Positions 12,285 through 29,772 of a DNA stretch of 64,000 nucleotides are shown piece by piece. The position numbers and the translations under genes were made by a program. Each line of letters opens with the position of its first letter. The stretch's first letter is position 1. Source of the stretch: Monosiga brevicollis MX1 (lineage: Eukaryota; Opisthokonta; Choanoflagellata; Craspedida; Salpingoecidae). Location: assembly GCF_000002865.3 (NCBI RefSeq), contig NW_001865072.1, positions 210,655 through 274,654 of the forward strand, in the 5' to 3' direction. The notes below the pieces were generated by a model. It saw only the letters and a program-made list of their open reading frames with translations, was not told the origin of the DNA and made no database searches.

Positions 12285-14926
12285 TTACAGAGATGCAAGA
12301 TGCGAGCAAATGTCACTGACGGCTCGACGACCCGACTGTGCGGCAGCCTGCAAGTCACCCACAAGTGAAAGCGCACACATGAGATTACACATGGCACCGC
12401 TCGGGCTCAAGCAAACCAGAACGACGCTTCAAAAGCTGGATGACGAAGCATCATCCAATAATTATAGAAAAAAGAGCAAAAATTATGCGAAAATTATCAA
12501 ACGGGGACATGGCATCACTGACCTGAATGGTGACGTCTACAATGTCCGAAGTGGCCTCGCCAGCCCAAAAAAGGCGGTCCGCCACAGGGGCAGCCAGAGC
12601 TTTGCGATACTGAGCCGAACAGGCATCAAGGGATGGAGACGAGTAGCTGAAGCAGCGGGATGGCTGCATGAGCGCGCACACAAGATTCGGGCCATGCGAA
12701 GCGAGACGGCTTCAAGACCGGCAACCAACATACCCGCCCAAAGTGCGAGGATCAGCGCCCCAGTCAAAGGCAATCACGCTTTGAATCCTGTCGTAAAGCG
12801 GGGTCTGCAGAATCTCAGCCAGTCGGCGACCAGTGGCACTGCGAAAGCATGGCGTACCAGCATCAACATCGGCAAGTGGATGAGTGTGGAAGTGTGGAAG
12901 CCTGCTCCAGGCTTGTGCGGGGTGTGCGGGGTGTGCAGGTCGCAGCCCGCCTGCGCCGCCATCCATGCGCACACCTGAACAAGCGCTGCTGCTCTGGCGT
13001 CAAGTCTGACCACGCTGCCTCATCAAAGTCAGCTGGTCGGCAAGCGACGCAAGTGGTTGGACTTTGGGGAGCGCAGTCGCAGCCGGGGGCAGTCGACGCC
13101 GGGTCACGGGCACAGACAAAGCCCACGATGATGGTGGCGCCATCGACTGTCTTGAACTGGTGGTAAATATATCAACAACGAAACATACCAAACCAACAAA
13201 AGCCAAGTGAGGCACGGGGAGGTGGGTGCCAGAGGTAGCTCTGAGTGCAGCTCAAAGGAAAAGAAAGTGTATGAGCCGTCAAGGTGGGGGCCTTACGTAC
13301 CGGCAGGCGCCATATCTCTGGTAGACAGCCTTCGGCGCAGGTAATGGTATCAAAGTGGGTATCGATAAGCTCGCTGGGCACTTTGAAGAAAATCTTGCTG
13401 GCCGGTAAGAACTGCCATCGCCGCCGAGCAGGCGTGAGGTTGACGAGGGCGAGCGAGTCAGGCGGGTTAGGCATACTCAGCTAATTGGAGCGCAATCATA
13501 CTTGTAGACGGCAAATGGCTTCCCGCTTGGGCTCGGGCAACGGGGGATCAAACACAATGTGGTTCGCTTTAAGAACGCCGAGAGAGACGGTCACGATGAC
13601 ACGCTGGGCGTGATATGTGCGAGGCTGGTTCTCATCATGACGTGCACCGTTTGCAAGCACCAGAGTGCAGCCCGTGAGGGCATCATATTTGACGCTGGCC
13701 ACCGGCGCACCTACAGGAAGCAGCATCATGGTATTCAGGATTGTTTGTGTGCAGATGCTGGTGTCGGAGGGCAGTGAACCGGCTCAAGAGATGCACACGA
13801 AACGGACCCGTGCGCACAGAGACGTGCGAAAACACGTTCTGGATCACAGCTGAAAGGCCTGGGACAGGAATGTACTCGTCCTCGCCGTGAGACCATTCTA
13901 AGCCCGGTCACCAGTGCAAATGAGTGTGGAGAGCCAGTGGGTGCGTGGTGCGTGTGGTGCGTGCGAGGGCAGTAAGATGAGGTCAGGCTGGAATAGCCGA
14001 TACTATTGCGATGCCACAACAGACCTTGTTCCGCGAGAATGGCTTCGTGCAGACCCATGGCCTCGATGTGCGAGCAGCGGTCATTTGCAAAGAGGCTATC
14101 AAGGGCTGCTTGGACGTGTTCCGAGGCCCCCTGGCGCTGTAGATACTCGAGCACAGTCATGTCTGCGCGCACACAGTTTTTTTTTTTTTCGTGGATGAGC
14201 GATGAGCATGTACAAAAACCCAGCTTTGTGCCAGGCATAGGAAAGCACCTGGTTTGTCTTGCAGAGTCGAGTCTTCCAGCATGGTGTCTAGTATCTGCAA
14301 GCGTTTTTTTCGAGTGTCAAAGCATAGGCACGGTGGTCGCACAGGTTGGGTCGCTGGATGAAGAGGGCGGGGTGCACATGAAAACAAACATCTTTTGCTT
14401 CAGCCCATGGCGCAGCAGTGACATCATGATAGGCTTCGAGCTTGGTGCCCACGAGGACACGGTCAGGGTAGTGCAAAGGATTGAGTTGACAATCCTGCTT
14501 GGTGTCATGCGGGCCATGAGACCCGATCTGAGCATTGACCAAAGAAGCGGTTGGGTATGGCCAGGGAGGGGGGCAGAAGTGCATACCTGAGATTGTGCAG
14601 CGGCATAAAATTCGTGATCACGGCCATGTAAAAATTGCGCACCCAGTTCGAATTGATGCGAGTCATCAAAGCCTGCGGAGGTGGGCAAGCGCATGAGGGT
14701 GGGTACAATGATCTCATCTTGGAACTGGTGAATTATTTCGGGCCAGCGAGGCGGACGCAGACAGACCGCTGGCACTGCGCACTCGGCCACCAACAGTCTC
14801 GTTGGCTTCCAATACAAGGTAGCTCAGCCCTTGGGCGGCACAGGCAGCACCAGCCGCCAAGCCGGAGACACCAGCCCCCACGATGATCACGTCCAGTGTC
14901 TGGGCAGCCTCTTCCTCTCGCGTCAT
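12285..14926 (-). CDS. FAD-dependent amine oxidase, polyamine/spermine oxidase type
   Basis: Flavoenzymes of this family oxidise polyamines or related amines to an aldehyde, an amine and H2O2. Twelve exons on the minus strand: 14767-14926, 14587-14672, 14390-14527, 14249-14294, 14025-14162, 13808-13897, 13502-13710, 13301-13480, 12975-13156, 12734-12838, 12523-12646, 12285-12347. The sum is 1521 bp (506 residues) with every phase closed. Seen: the Rossmann dinucleotide site VIIVGAGVSGLAAG followed by GGRVRS; FELGAQFLHG (substrate/FAD motif); WSHGEDEYIPVPGL; the strand ASKIFFKV, aligning with the Lys-bearing DKIFLEF strand of PAOX/SMOX; FDWGADPRTLGGYSS; and the C-terminal FAD motif RLFWAGEATS followed by SGRRAVSDI. 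Substrate specificity cannot be read from sequence. The C-terminus ASL is not a standard peroxisomal signal. Confidence 0.93.
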
Positions 14927-15132
14927 TGTGCCTGGTTCAGAGTCGTCAAGTTCCACCCCCAAGAAACTGCCTCAAACCCGTCGCACAGATTCAGATCGGT
15001 AAAATGACACTCAGCCCGCCCACAAACGCAAGCTCGTGGTACAACCAGACCCCCCCCCCCCCCCAACAACCCCCGCCTCGTGTCTATCTTGAGTGAGAGA
15101 GAGAGAGAGAGAGAGCCTGACAGCTGATGAAA

Positions 15133-15172
<40 letters not shown>

Positions 15173-15323
15173 AAAAGCAGTTGCGCCATCCGGGTAAATT
15201 TTCTGACAAAAAAGTTGCAGTAATGCATAGATTGGTTGGTTAGAGAAAGAGAAACAGCAAAAGAGAGAGATGAGAGAAGCTCGGAACGCATGTTATGGTG
15301 AAGTGGGAGGAGGGTGGAAGCGA

Positions 15324-15409
<86 letters not shown>

Positions 15410-15471
15410 GCGGCGGCGGGTTGTGTTCAATTAGGCAGCGGTTACAAACGAACAATTTTCATGTTCACATG
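14927..15471. promoter_or_regulatory. Amine oxidase promoter region with GA and GT tracts
   Basis: This interval separates the amine oxidase start from the MMACHC stop on the same strand. It holds a C-run at about 15050-15063, short (GA)n at 15095-15114, (GT)n at 15136-15170 and a long (GA)n at 15328-15405. It is upstream of the amine oxidase and downstream of MMACHC. Confidence 0.6.
15328..15405. repeat. (GA)n tract
   Basis: About 38 GA units in a row, followed by a short GCG-rich stretch (ggcggcggcgg). It lies upstream of the amine oxidase start. Confidence 0.95.
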
Positions 15472-16748
15472 TCAAGTCTGGGTCTTAAGATGGACCTCCA
15501 GGGGTCGACGATCCTTGGCATAGTAGTACCAGAGCTCGTCCTGGGAGTATCGGGCCGATTGGCCTTTGGGGATGGCTTCTCTCATGAGTAGCCAGCGCCA
15601 CCAGCGGGGGACCGTGGTATCGGGCATTGACATGTCAAGTGGTGTTTCGACGACCGGAGCATCAGACCATTGTCCCCCAAAAATAGAGGGCGTAGAGGCG
15701 GTGCCAAAGCGTGCGTCTAAATTCAACATCCACGATATCAAGCAGCCCAAGAATGGGTGGCCATCGAAGCAGGGGCGCTAGCAAGGAACGCACCTCGCTC
15801 CCGCCGTTCCTGATGATAGCGCTGCACCTCAGAGGGCGGTAGGGGAAGCTCCCGCAGCGCCGTCTGAAGAGCCTGATGCAAATCTTGCTTTTCAGTTGCA
15901 GACAGCGGGCTAACACAACCCACGGGCAAGCCAGACGTGAGAGATCTGCGACCTAGGTGCAGTGTTGGTACGAAAGTGGCGTACCATGTGTGTGTGCGGG
16001 GCGGACCCACGAGTCCCAATGCATCGGGGGCGGCGTCAAGGACAATGACGGCCCGCAAAGCAAACCACGGGCCCAGGTCCGGGTGTATGCAAAGGTGCGT
16101 CGTCTCGTCCAAGTATGCAAGCCCCGCCACATGAGCCAGCCGCTGCATGGCCACGAGCTGACCTATTTTGTTCATGTTACAGTCAATCCTCAAAAAAAAA
16201 AAAAAAAAAAAAAAAAAGGTCTCGAAATGCCAGCAAAGTGCAGCATAGACGTACCGGGTTCCGTGCGGTGCGCATAGCGCACGTAGTGTGGGCAAGGTAG
16301 ATTCTGGCATACCTGCGCCAAGGTCTATCGAGGCAAGACGCCAAACACAACAGCAACGACAGTAGTAACGACAGCAGCAAGCAACGCTCAACCGTATCAT
16401 CAACATTTGGCAATGGCAGGGTCATAGAATCAAAAGTGCATACGCCATACGTACTCGTTCGACATATGCATTCACGGGATGCTCCGGTACTCGCCCCAAG
16501 CGCTGGATGTCACGCTGAAGCGCTGGCCACAATGCGCGCTGACTGCCAACCAGGAGAGCTGCTTGCCCAACTCCCTCAGACAGTGACGCTGGCTGACCCC
16601 CAGCCACATAGGGAAGTGACAGCTCCGAACCAACAACCTTATTATAAACAGCCGTATCCAAACGCTGCACCACATCCAACCCCGCCGCAGCCAGACGCTG
16701 CTCCAGCTGCACCACCGCCCGCAGCACCACCGAGGTCGTTGCCGCCAT
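15472..16748 (-). CDS. MMACHC: Cobalamin-processing protein MMACHC (cblC)
   Basis: MMACHC removes the upper axial ligand of cobalamins (decyanation, dealkylation) in the cytosol and passes the cofactor towards methionine synthase and methylmalonyl-CoA mutase. Four exons: 16455-16748, 16255-16312, 15794-16162, 15472-15716; 321 residues against 282 in human. Seen: N-terminal [10 protein letters not shown], matching the conserved aromatic-x-Tyr-Asn segment of human MMACHC; then [27 protein letters not shown], matching human HVAGAAYYY and CIHPRFGGWFAIRGVVLL; then [19 protein letters not shown], matching the human WRDWTYRDAVTPQERYS segment. A linker of about 60 residues before the last exon is longer than in human and poorly conserved. 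An upstream in-frame ATG at 16796 is possible; 16748 was preferred for length. It is divergent from BCKDHA, 0.63 kb away. Confidence 0.92.
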
Positions 16749-16915
16749 CTCAGCCCCCCGGGTCAAAATAATCTGACAATTACAACACCCATACACGGCG
16801 CTACCAAAGTTTATACAACCTCAAGTGTGACTTTAATCAGAGTTTCGCTGTACGGGTGGTGCTAAAGGTGTGCGCGCTATGAGAGAACGAGAGAGAGAGA
16901 AGTAAAGAGAGAGAG

Positions 16916-16955
<40 letters not shown>

Positions 16956-17379
16956 GGCAGCGGCAGTGGTTGATGGTCTGAGGAGACAAGACTTCAGGGG
17001 GCAGTGGTTCTTGGCAGGAAGACAGGTCTGCACACCTCTGTGTGTGTGTGTGCGCGTGCGCGTGTGTGTGTGTGTGTGTGCGCGCGGGTGAGGGTGTGTG
17101 GTCGAGACTGACTCGGGGGAGAGGGCAGCAGATGCGGGCTGGCCATGTGCTTGTGCGCCCGCTTGTCTGAACAGGGCTGGTGGCAAGCTTGGGGACAAGT
17201 GGTCTGGTGGTCTGGTGGTCTGACGGATGTTTGGTTTGCTGTGCTTTTTGTGCTGTGCAGACGCGAGTGTACCGGATCATTGCGAGGCGGTTGGAGCCCC
17301 GGCTCAAACTCTTGTTCCCTCTTCTCGGCCCTTCCGGTAGCGCAAACGCGCTCATTCATTCCTAGTTCCCAACAGCAGC
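16749..17379. promoter_or_regulatory. Shared promoter of MMACHC and BCKDHA
   Basis: This 631 bp head-to-head interval carries GA/GT tracts at about 16887-16952 and a GT/GCGT-rich tract at about 17039-17100. It lies between the starts of MMACHC (-) and BCKDHA (+). No specific factor site could be assigned. Confidence 0.65.
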
Positions 17380-19784
17380 ATGGCGCTGGCTGGTCTTGCT
17401 CGCGGCGTGACCGCGCCTCGCTTGGCACTCTGGTCTCGGGTAAGCACTGGCGCTTACATCCTGCCCTGCAGACCTCGGTTGCAGCTTGCCGATTCTTGAA
17501 CATGTATGTGTTCTTCGCCAGCCATTGCCCTCAGCCCACTTCTTCTTGCCCTCCCCCTGGTCCTTAGGCGCTGAGCTCCACGACTCCCACTCTTCAGGGC
17601 ATGTCCAATTTCCCCGGTGCCAACAGCCGCTTTGTGCATGAGGTACAGGTGTTACTTGGTTCCGTTTGCCGCTCGGTCTGCAGCTGTCTTGGCTTTGCTG
17701 GCTTCCTCATACCCGTGGCTTGACTCGCGACCCTCCTTCTTTCTTCTCTTCAGCTCAACCTGAAGCGCTCGATCGACAATGAGCCCGAGCCCTGCTACCA
17801 GATTATGAACAAGGAGGGTGTCATTGTCACACCGGACGAGTTTCCTTCTGAAGTGCGTTTTGGCCCTCGCTGTAAAAGTCTTCTGCCCCGTGCATACCAA
17901 TGGCCCCTCGCACCTACCCCTGTTCCAACACCAGTTGATCGCCATTTCTTTAGCGCTCAAACAGCTTCTCCAATTGGTCGTTTTGCTGATCTCTTGTGCT
18001 TCCTTCATCTGCTACCCCACTTGCAGATCAGCCAACAGAATATCCTCGATTGGTACAAGCTGATGAACACCACCAACCAGATGGACCAGCTCTTGTACAA
18101 CGCTCAGCGCCAGGTGCGGCATGACTCTGGTCGGAAAAGCCCCTGCTTGATGATCCACTGCCCGAGTTTGACCAGACCCGCGCGCTCATTTGTGTTTGCA
18201 GGGTCGTATCTCGTTCTACATGACCGCCTATGGCGAGGAGGGCACGCATCTGGGCAGCGCTGCTGCTCTCGACCCCGAAGACGTGGTCTACGCCCAATAT
18301 CGCGAAGTCGGCGTTCTCATGTACCGTGGGTTCTCCTTGAAGAATGTCATGGACCAATGCTACTCCAACTCGGGCGATTTGGGTCGCGGTCGTCAGGTGA
18401 GTTTGACAACCTCACGCGCATGGCTTCTCATCTCCTTCCACCATCTCCGACACCCGAGTTGAACATGCGGCTCATGGCTGGCCAACCCCTCTCCAATTCT
18501 GTGCTTCAAGATGCCGGTGCATTACGGCAGTGCCGAGCACAATTTCCACACCATTTCCTCGCCCCTGGCAACCCAGCTACCTCAGGCTGCTGGTGCTGCC
18601 TACGCACTCAAGACTCGTGGCAAACGCAACTGCGTCATCTGCTATTTTGGAGACGGTTCTGCCAGGTACGCCCCACCCGCAGTTGCAGCCTCACCAATGT
18701 GTGTCTCATCATCAAGCCTCACGCTGGTGCTGGCCAACACGATAGCGAGGGTGACTCCTCGGTGGCGCTCAACTTCTCGGCCACGCTTGACTGCCCCGTC
18801 ATTTACTTTTGGTATGTGTGCCTGGGGAGCCCTTTGGTCTACACTCAATCCTGCAGCCTGTCTCGTCTTCTCACGGGCTTGCCTGACATAGCCGCAACAA
18901 CGGCTATGCCATTTCCACCCCCACCAAGGATCAGTATCGCGGTGACGGCATCGGTACGACAGTGGTGTCTGTTCAAACACAGTCACCCAGCTTCTCCACG
19001 TTTTAGCCACACCATATCACGCTCACACGCGGGTGGTTGTCTGAAATTCCACCATTTGCCTTTGGTGCAACAGTGAGCCGCGCAGCAGGCTTTGGTCTGG
19101 ATTACATTCGTGTCGATGGCAACGATGTTTTTGCCGTGTACAATGCCGTCAAGATTGCCCGTGAACGCACCATCGCGGAGCAACGCCCCGTCCTCATCGA
19201 GGTATGTTGCAATTCAATCCTCCTCGACCCTCAATAGTCATTCACGCGCTTCTCCTTCCATGCCTCGGCATTGGCCCGTCATGCGTCATGGCTCACTTTG
19301 ATGCATTACTTCCCGCCGATGTGGGGTGCATGCAGGCCATGACCTACCGTATTGGCCACCACAGCACCAGCGATGATTCATCCGCATACCGTGGCATGGA
19401 TGAAGTGGACACCTTTTCCCAGGACACCCCCATCTCTCGTCTGGAGCGCTACATGACCAACCAAGGCTTTTGGGACGAAGAGAAGGAAGCCGAGCTGCAA
19501 AAGGTAAGCTGACCCACTTTGACTCGAATCTTGTGAGGCAGAGTCGCTCCTGTTGTGTGAGCCTGACTTCTCTTGCTGTGATGGGACGGGGTGATTAGAC
19601 GATTCGCAAGGAGGTTCGCAAGGAATTTGCTGATGCCGAGGCGCGTTTGAAGCCTTCCATGCGTCACATGTTCGAAGACGTGTACGCCGACAAGCCGGCA
19701 CGCTTGCAGCGCCAGGAGGCTGAGATGCATGAGCATCTTGCCAAGTACCCGGATGACTACCCCACGAACCTCCATGAAGCTTAA
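17380..19784 (+). CDS. BCKDHA: Branched-chain 2-oxoacid dehydrogenase E1 alpha subunit
   Basis: The thiamine-diphosphate-dependent E1 alpha of the mitochondrial BCKDH complex decarboxylates the oxoacids of Val, Ile and Leu. Eleven exons: 17380-17439, 17568-17642, 17754-17852, 18027-18113, 18202-18396, 18511-18665, 18746-18811, 18892-18953, 19074-19201, 19336-19503, 19599-19784; 426 residues, all phases closed. Seen: an N-terminal Arg/Leu/Ala-rich presequence with few acids (mitochondrial type); [31 protein letters not shown]; the ThDP/Mg motif GDGSASEGD...[16 protein letters not shown]; and [14 protein letters not shown], the phosphorylation loop whose first Ser is the BCKDK target in animals. 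The last strongly conserved feature is [10 protein letters not shown]. It appears complete and functional. Confidence 0.97.
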
Positions 19785-20188
19785 ATGGAGCATTTCAGCA
19801 CTTAGCCTCCATCGTTTTCTTTATCGTGCGCGAAATCCAACAGAATCCAGCTCATTTCACGTTGAATGTGGGGTCCCCCATCACACGAAGCACAGGACCA
19901 CACCATGTGTCGCCTGTCAACTTGTTTTTTTTTTTGTTTGTTTGTTTGTTGCGGTGATATTTTCGTGTTGATTTTGAAGACAAAGAGTCAAGCCCATCGT
20001 GCACCAACAGAAAGGCAAGCGAACGTAGACAGGCAGGAAGCAAACACCGATATGCTCCTCATATGTCAAGAAGTAAAACAGGTCTCAAAAACGCTAGCAG
20101 GCATTGCCCACCGAGACAGGACATCACAAGCAGACACAATCACTGATTCGATACGTTGACACGCAACAAGCTTTGGGCGACGGCGCAA
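19785..20188. other. Tail-to-tail intergenic interval
   Basis: This 404 bp stretch lies between the BCKDHA and presenilin stops. It holds a T-run and a TTTG-like repeat at about 19926-19950. No gene was seen. Confidence 0.6.
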
Positions 20189-22624
20189 TCACAAGAAGAT
20201 TTGGCGCTCGTTCAAGCGGTCAATGAGGGGATCCAAAACCTCAGAGGTCAGGAAGAAGAAGCAGAGGCCAAAGAAAATACTGATGGGCAGCGCTGGCAGT
20301 GCCTTCTTGAAAATGCTGAGCAACAGTAGCGTGCAGGCCAGACCCTAGCATGACAAAAGCAACCCAGTTTTGCCGGAGAGGCGGGTGAGAGCTGCAACTT
20401 GTGGTTTGATGCCAAGTGTGGGTGTCTGTCATGACATACGATAAGAATGGCCACATAGCAGGCCAGAATCGTGGTCCACTCGTGGGCCGTAGCTGCCTTG
20501 CCGACCAGGACGCTGTAAAAAATAAAGTCACCCAATCCCAGCTTGACTCCCGAGTCTAAGGTGCGGAGCCGGGAAACAGAGCGTCAAGTCGGGAAGACAG
20601 ATCACGTGTAACACATGGTGGCAAGAGCGATGGAAGCGCATGCACTGGAGACTCGACTGACCGTCTTCATCGTCGGGCTGAAAGCTCGGTTGCGAGGCAG
20701 GTGCAGCTTGGTTGGTGGAGCGAGTTTCGCCGCGCGGGGCCGCGAATGTGCTAATGTCTCGTGCACCATCATCGGCCTCGCTATCGGCGCGGCTGCCTTG
20801 ACGAGCTCGCGGTTGGCTGCTCATGCTGGTCATTTCTGTGCCGCGGGTGGAGGCACCACCGTCAGCCACTCTGGGCTGGCTCTCGATGGTGGCCGAGTTG
20901 GAGCTGGAATCGCCCACATCTGCCATTGTCACGGTCCACATCATGGTACTGGAGTAGATGAGCGAGGGGAAAAGGGGCTGGTTCCGCTCCTGTGCTCGCA
21001 AACGTCAGAAACGATGAGCAGGCAAGCTACACACGACAAGTTTCGAGCGGCCTCGGAGCTGGGCGCTTACCTGGGCCACCTCGACGAGACACTTGAGTGG
21101 ACCGCAGGGGGAGAGCACGGCAAAGAGATCATAAATGGCGATGGCTGCCAACAGCACCCATGTCGTCCAGTCGGGAAGCTAAAACAGAGGAGGGGCATCA
21201 GAAAAGCCGGCGGCGCGCTGAAGGCGGGTTGAAGGGGCGCGAGGCGGGCCTCACGTTCTTGATGAGCACCAGCGCCATGAGAGCCGAGACGATCACCAAG
21301 TAGACCTGCTGCACGGCTAGCGGAGAGCGCCAAAAGATGGCTATAAAGCCAACCGTGCCAAAGTTCCATATGATAAAGGCCATGGTGATCCAATCGATGC
21401 TGGCGTTGTGAGCAATCAGCACTTGTCTATGGTGCATGGGCAAAGAGAGACGGTCAGCGCTCGAATACGGATGATGAAGCTAGACGGGGTTCTTTTGGCG
21501 CCACACCGGCGGGTGCACATGACGCACTCAATGTATTGGTAGCTGAAAAAGTACAGGAGGAGCAAGGCCGAGAGGGCTAGCCAACCATAGATGATCTGGG
21601 CATTGGCGAGACAAGCACGCAAGAGGAGTCAGGAAAGGTTTGCCGGTCTCGGGATCGTGCATCATCGAGGCAAGGCGGTAGGCTGGAGGTCCACAAGGGT
21701 GAAGGGGGGATGCACCTTGTAGTATTCGTAAATGTAGAGCATGACAAGGATAAAGGTCATCACGATGACGATACCGACGACAATGAGGGCGTTGAGGACG
21801 GCGCCACCAAAGCGCTCGCCACTGCTTTCACCGGCACCACCGTTGCTTTCAAAGGGCGTGTATGCAAACTGGGTATCATTCTGGCTGAAATAGGTGATTG
21901 AACGGATGGTGGCAATGACCACGATCATGCACGCAGATACGGGCTTGATCAGGGCCAACACGGATTCTATGTTACCGAGCCGATTTGTGTCGCAGGGTGA
22001 GGCAAGACAGAGATGGTAGTGGCTGTGCAGCTCAGCGCGATATTGATGATGATGGACATCCCCCGGTCCATGTTCGTGGAAAGCAGTAGAAAGAAGGAGG
22101 TGGGGGGCAAGGCACTGGGGCTTACCGGCATCATATTTGAGGTCTAGCTCAAGCTCTCGTCGCGCCGCCTCTTCCTGGCGAGCGCGAATGCGAGCCTCAC
22201 GTTCCTAAGGCGGCGGGTGGAACCAAGTTATGGCAGGGTGCGCACGCGGGTGCCTGATCAAGTGTTTTGAGGTACGCACTTCAGCAGTGTAGTTGACCGA
22301 GTTCTCACGGCCTGCACTCAAAAGTCGCTCGTGAACGTTGGCGTCCAGGGGACGTGTGGCGCGGCGTCCGTCATCCTGAGTTGTGCGGCGGTCGTGCTCA
22401 ATCAGCGGATCGCCCGAGTTTGTGGAGGCCACCTCGGGGGCCTGCTCCAGCACACAGCAGAGCACCGTGGCAAAACAAGACCACCATCATCAGCCTTCTA
22501 TCTGCCCCTCTCCCCTCCCCCGCCCCCAGCGCGCGCGGTACCAGACCAACAAGGACCAGGCAAGAGCAACGCATTCCTTTCTCATCTTTGAACAACAACG
22601 TACCTCGGATCCGTCACCAGCCAT
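20189..22624 (-). CDS. PSEN: Presenilin (gamma-secretase catalytic subunit)
   Basis: Presenilin is the intramembrane aspartyl protease of gamma-secretase, acting in ER, Golgi and endosomal membranes. Ten exons on the minus strand: 22604-22624, 22280-22441, 22126-22204, 21716-21966, 21528-21595, 21255-21426, 21071-21178, 20662-20989, 20440-20555, 20189-20344; 486 residues against 467 in human PSEN1, phases closed. Seen: TM1 preceded by LKYDAESV (human LKYGAKHV); TM4-5 segment [16 protein letters not shown]; catalytic Asp in TM6 ([11 protein letters not shown]); [16 protein letters not shown]; a hydrophilic Ser-rich loop of about 85 residues where animal presenilins self-cleave; catalytic Asp in TM7 ([15 protein letters not shown]); and the PAL motif ALPALPISI before the last helix. 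All catalytic features are present, so the enzyme is probably active. It is divergent from the STRA6-like gene across a 1.3 kb repeat-rich interval. Confidence 0.97.
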
Positions 22625-22739
22625 GATCGACCGGTCCCGCTATCAAACCAACGCCACAGCCACAGCCAAGAACCACCACAGATCCATGATGAGGCCAACA
22701 CCGATTCACACACCCATCAACACGGAGCAAAGCGGACTC

Positions 22740-22780
<41 letters not shown>

Positions 22781-23086
22781 CCAGCCAGCGCTGCCGTTTC
22801 TCTCTCTCTCTCTCTCTCTCTCTTTGTGTGTGAAGAATTCTTTTGTTTTCATTCCGAATCATCGTGTTTACAACACCTGTTCTAAAAAAACTGTGATATT
22901 GCGGACAAGAAACAGAGAGAGGAGAGAGAGAGAGAGAGGAGAGAGATGAATTGGTTTGAGAAGAGAGAAGTAAAGAGCAAAGTACTACAAAGGAAAAGCA
23001 CAACTACCACATGTAACAACAAAAGGAACAAACACCACTGACAAACAACAACCAACGAGAGTAGTAGAAGAGAGAGAGAGAGAGAA

Positions 23087-23123
<37 letters not shown>

Positions 23124-23896
23124 GCGAGAGAGAGAGAGAGAGACAGTTCATCATCATCATCTCTCCCTCTCTCTCTCTCTCTCTCGCTCTCTCTCGCTCT
23201 CTCTCGCTCTCTCCCGCTCTCTCTCTGTGCGTTCTGGTCTGGCTGAGCTCGGTGTCGGCTGTGTTGGCGTGTCGTCGGTGTCGCACTCTGGAGTTTGCGT
23301 CGTCTGGGGGGTTGCGGCTGTGGTTTGATCGGCTCTTGGGTGGTGCCTGGTGGTCTTGGGCGCGTCTGTGGGTTGCCTAGTGTGTGCTGGGACTCGTTGG
23401 GTCTGATCCAGGTCGTCACCTGTCCTTGTCGGTTTCTCAGCTGTCGGTGATGGCTGCCTGTCTCAGCTCTCCCGATTTGGTCACGGCTCGCTGAGGAGCG
23501 GCGCTTGGTCTTTATTCACTCTTGCTTCAGAGCCGAGCTCCTTTGCTTCATCTACTTCTCGACCCTTTTCAGCAACACTCGGCATCTACAAACCTACGCC
23601 CCCAGCCTAGGCACGGCCCTAACGTGGCTCGTGCCCGACTTGTCTGGTCCTCCTTCGGATCGGTCCCGTTCTCCCGGCCCGTCGTCTGTGAAAAGCACCG
23701 CGTTCGACTTAAGGTCTTCACTCCTGACCTCCTGTGCCAAAGTCATTGACGGGCGAGCCTCGTCTTGGTTCTACGCCGATACTCTGTTGATGCCCATCCG
23801 TTCTGCGCGAGATCGCCGAGGAGCAGAAGCAGGTCAAACCAGTTTGGTCTTGCTTAATTCATGCCTACATGCTAGCAACCTGATCACACCCACGCC
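22625..23896. promoter_or_regulatory. Presenilin / STRA6-like head-to-head interval, rich in GA/CT tracts
   Basis: This 1.27 kb interval carries (GA)n at 22744-22780, (CT)n at 22799-22822, GA blocks at about 22915-22945 and 23067-23142, and (CT)n at about 23160-23226. GA and CT blocks on one strand could pair as inverted arms. From 23240 to 23896 the sequence is ordinary and probably holds the 5' leader of the plus-strand gene. Confidence 0.65.
23067..23226. repeat. Adjacent (GA)n and (CT)n tracts
   Basis: Interrupted GA tracts up to about 23142 are followed after a short ATC-rich spacer by CT tracts to about 23226. The two are near-complementary. Confidence 0.85.

Positions 23897-29772
<5,876 letters not shown>

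Noticed and set aside
16192-16217. A-run as a retroposon tail
   Set aside because: It lies in an MMACHC intron without target-site duplication or element body. Other A/T runs (35743, 48853, 63634) were rejected for the same reason.
17805-19076. 423-codon open frame on the plus strand
   Set aside because: It runs through BCKDHA exons and introns by chance; the spliced BCKDHA model explains the region with conserved motifs and closed phases.
22640-23230. CRISPR-like or tandem-gene repeat array
   Set aside because: The repeats are simple GA/CT dinucleotides without spacers.
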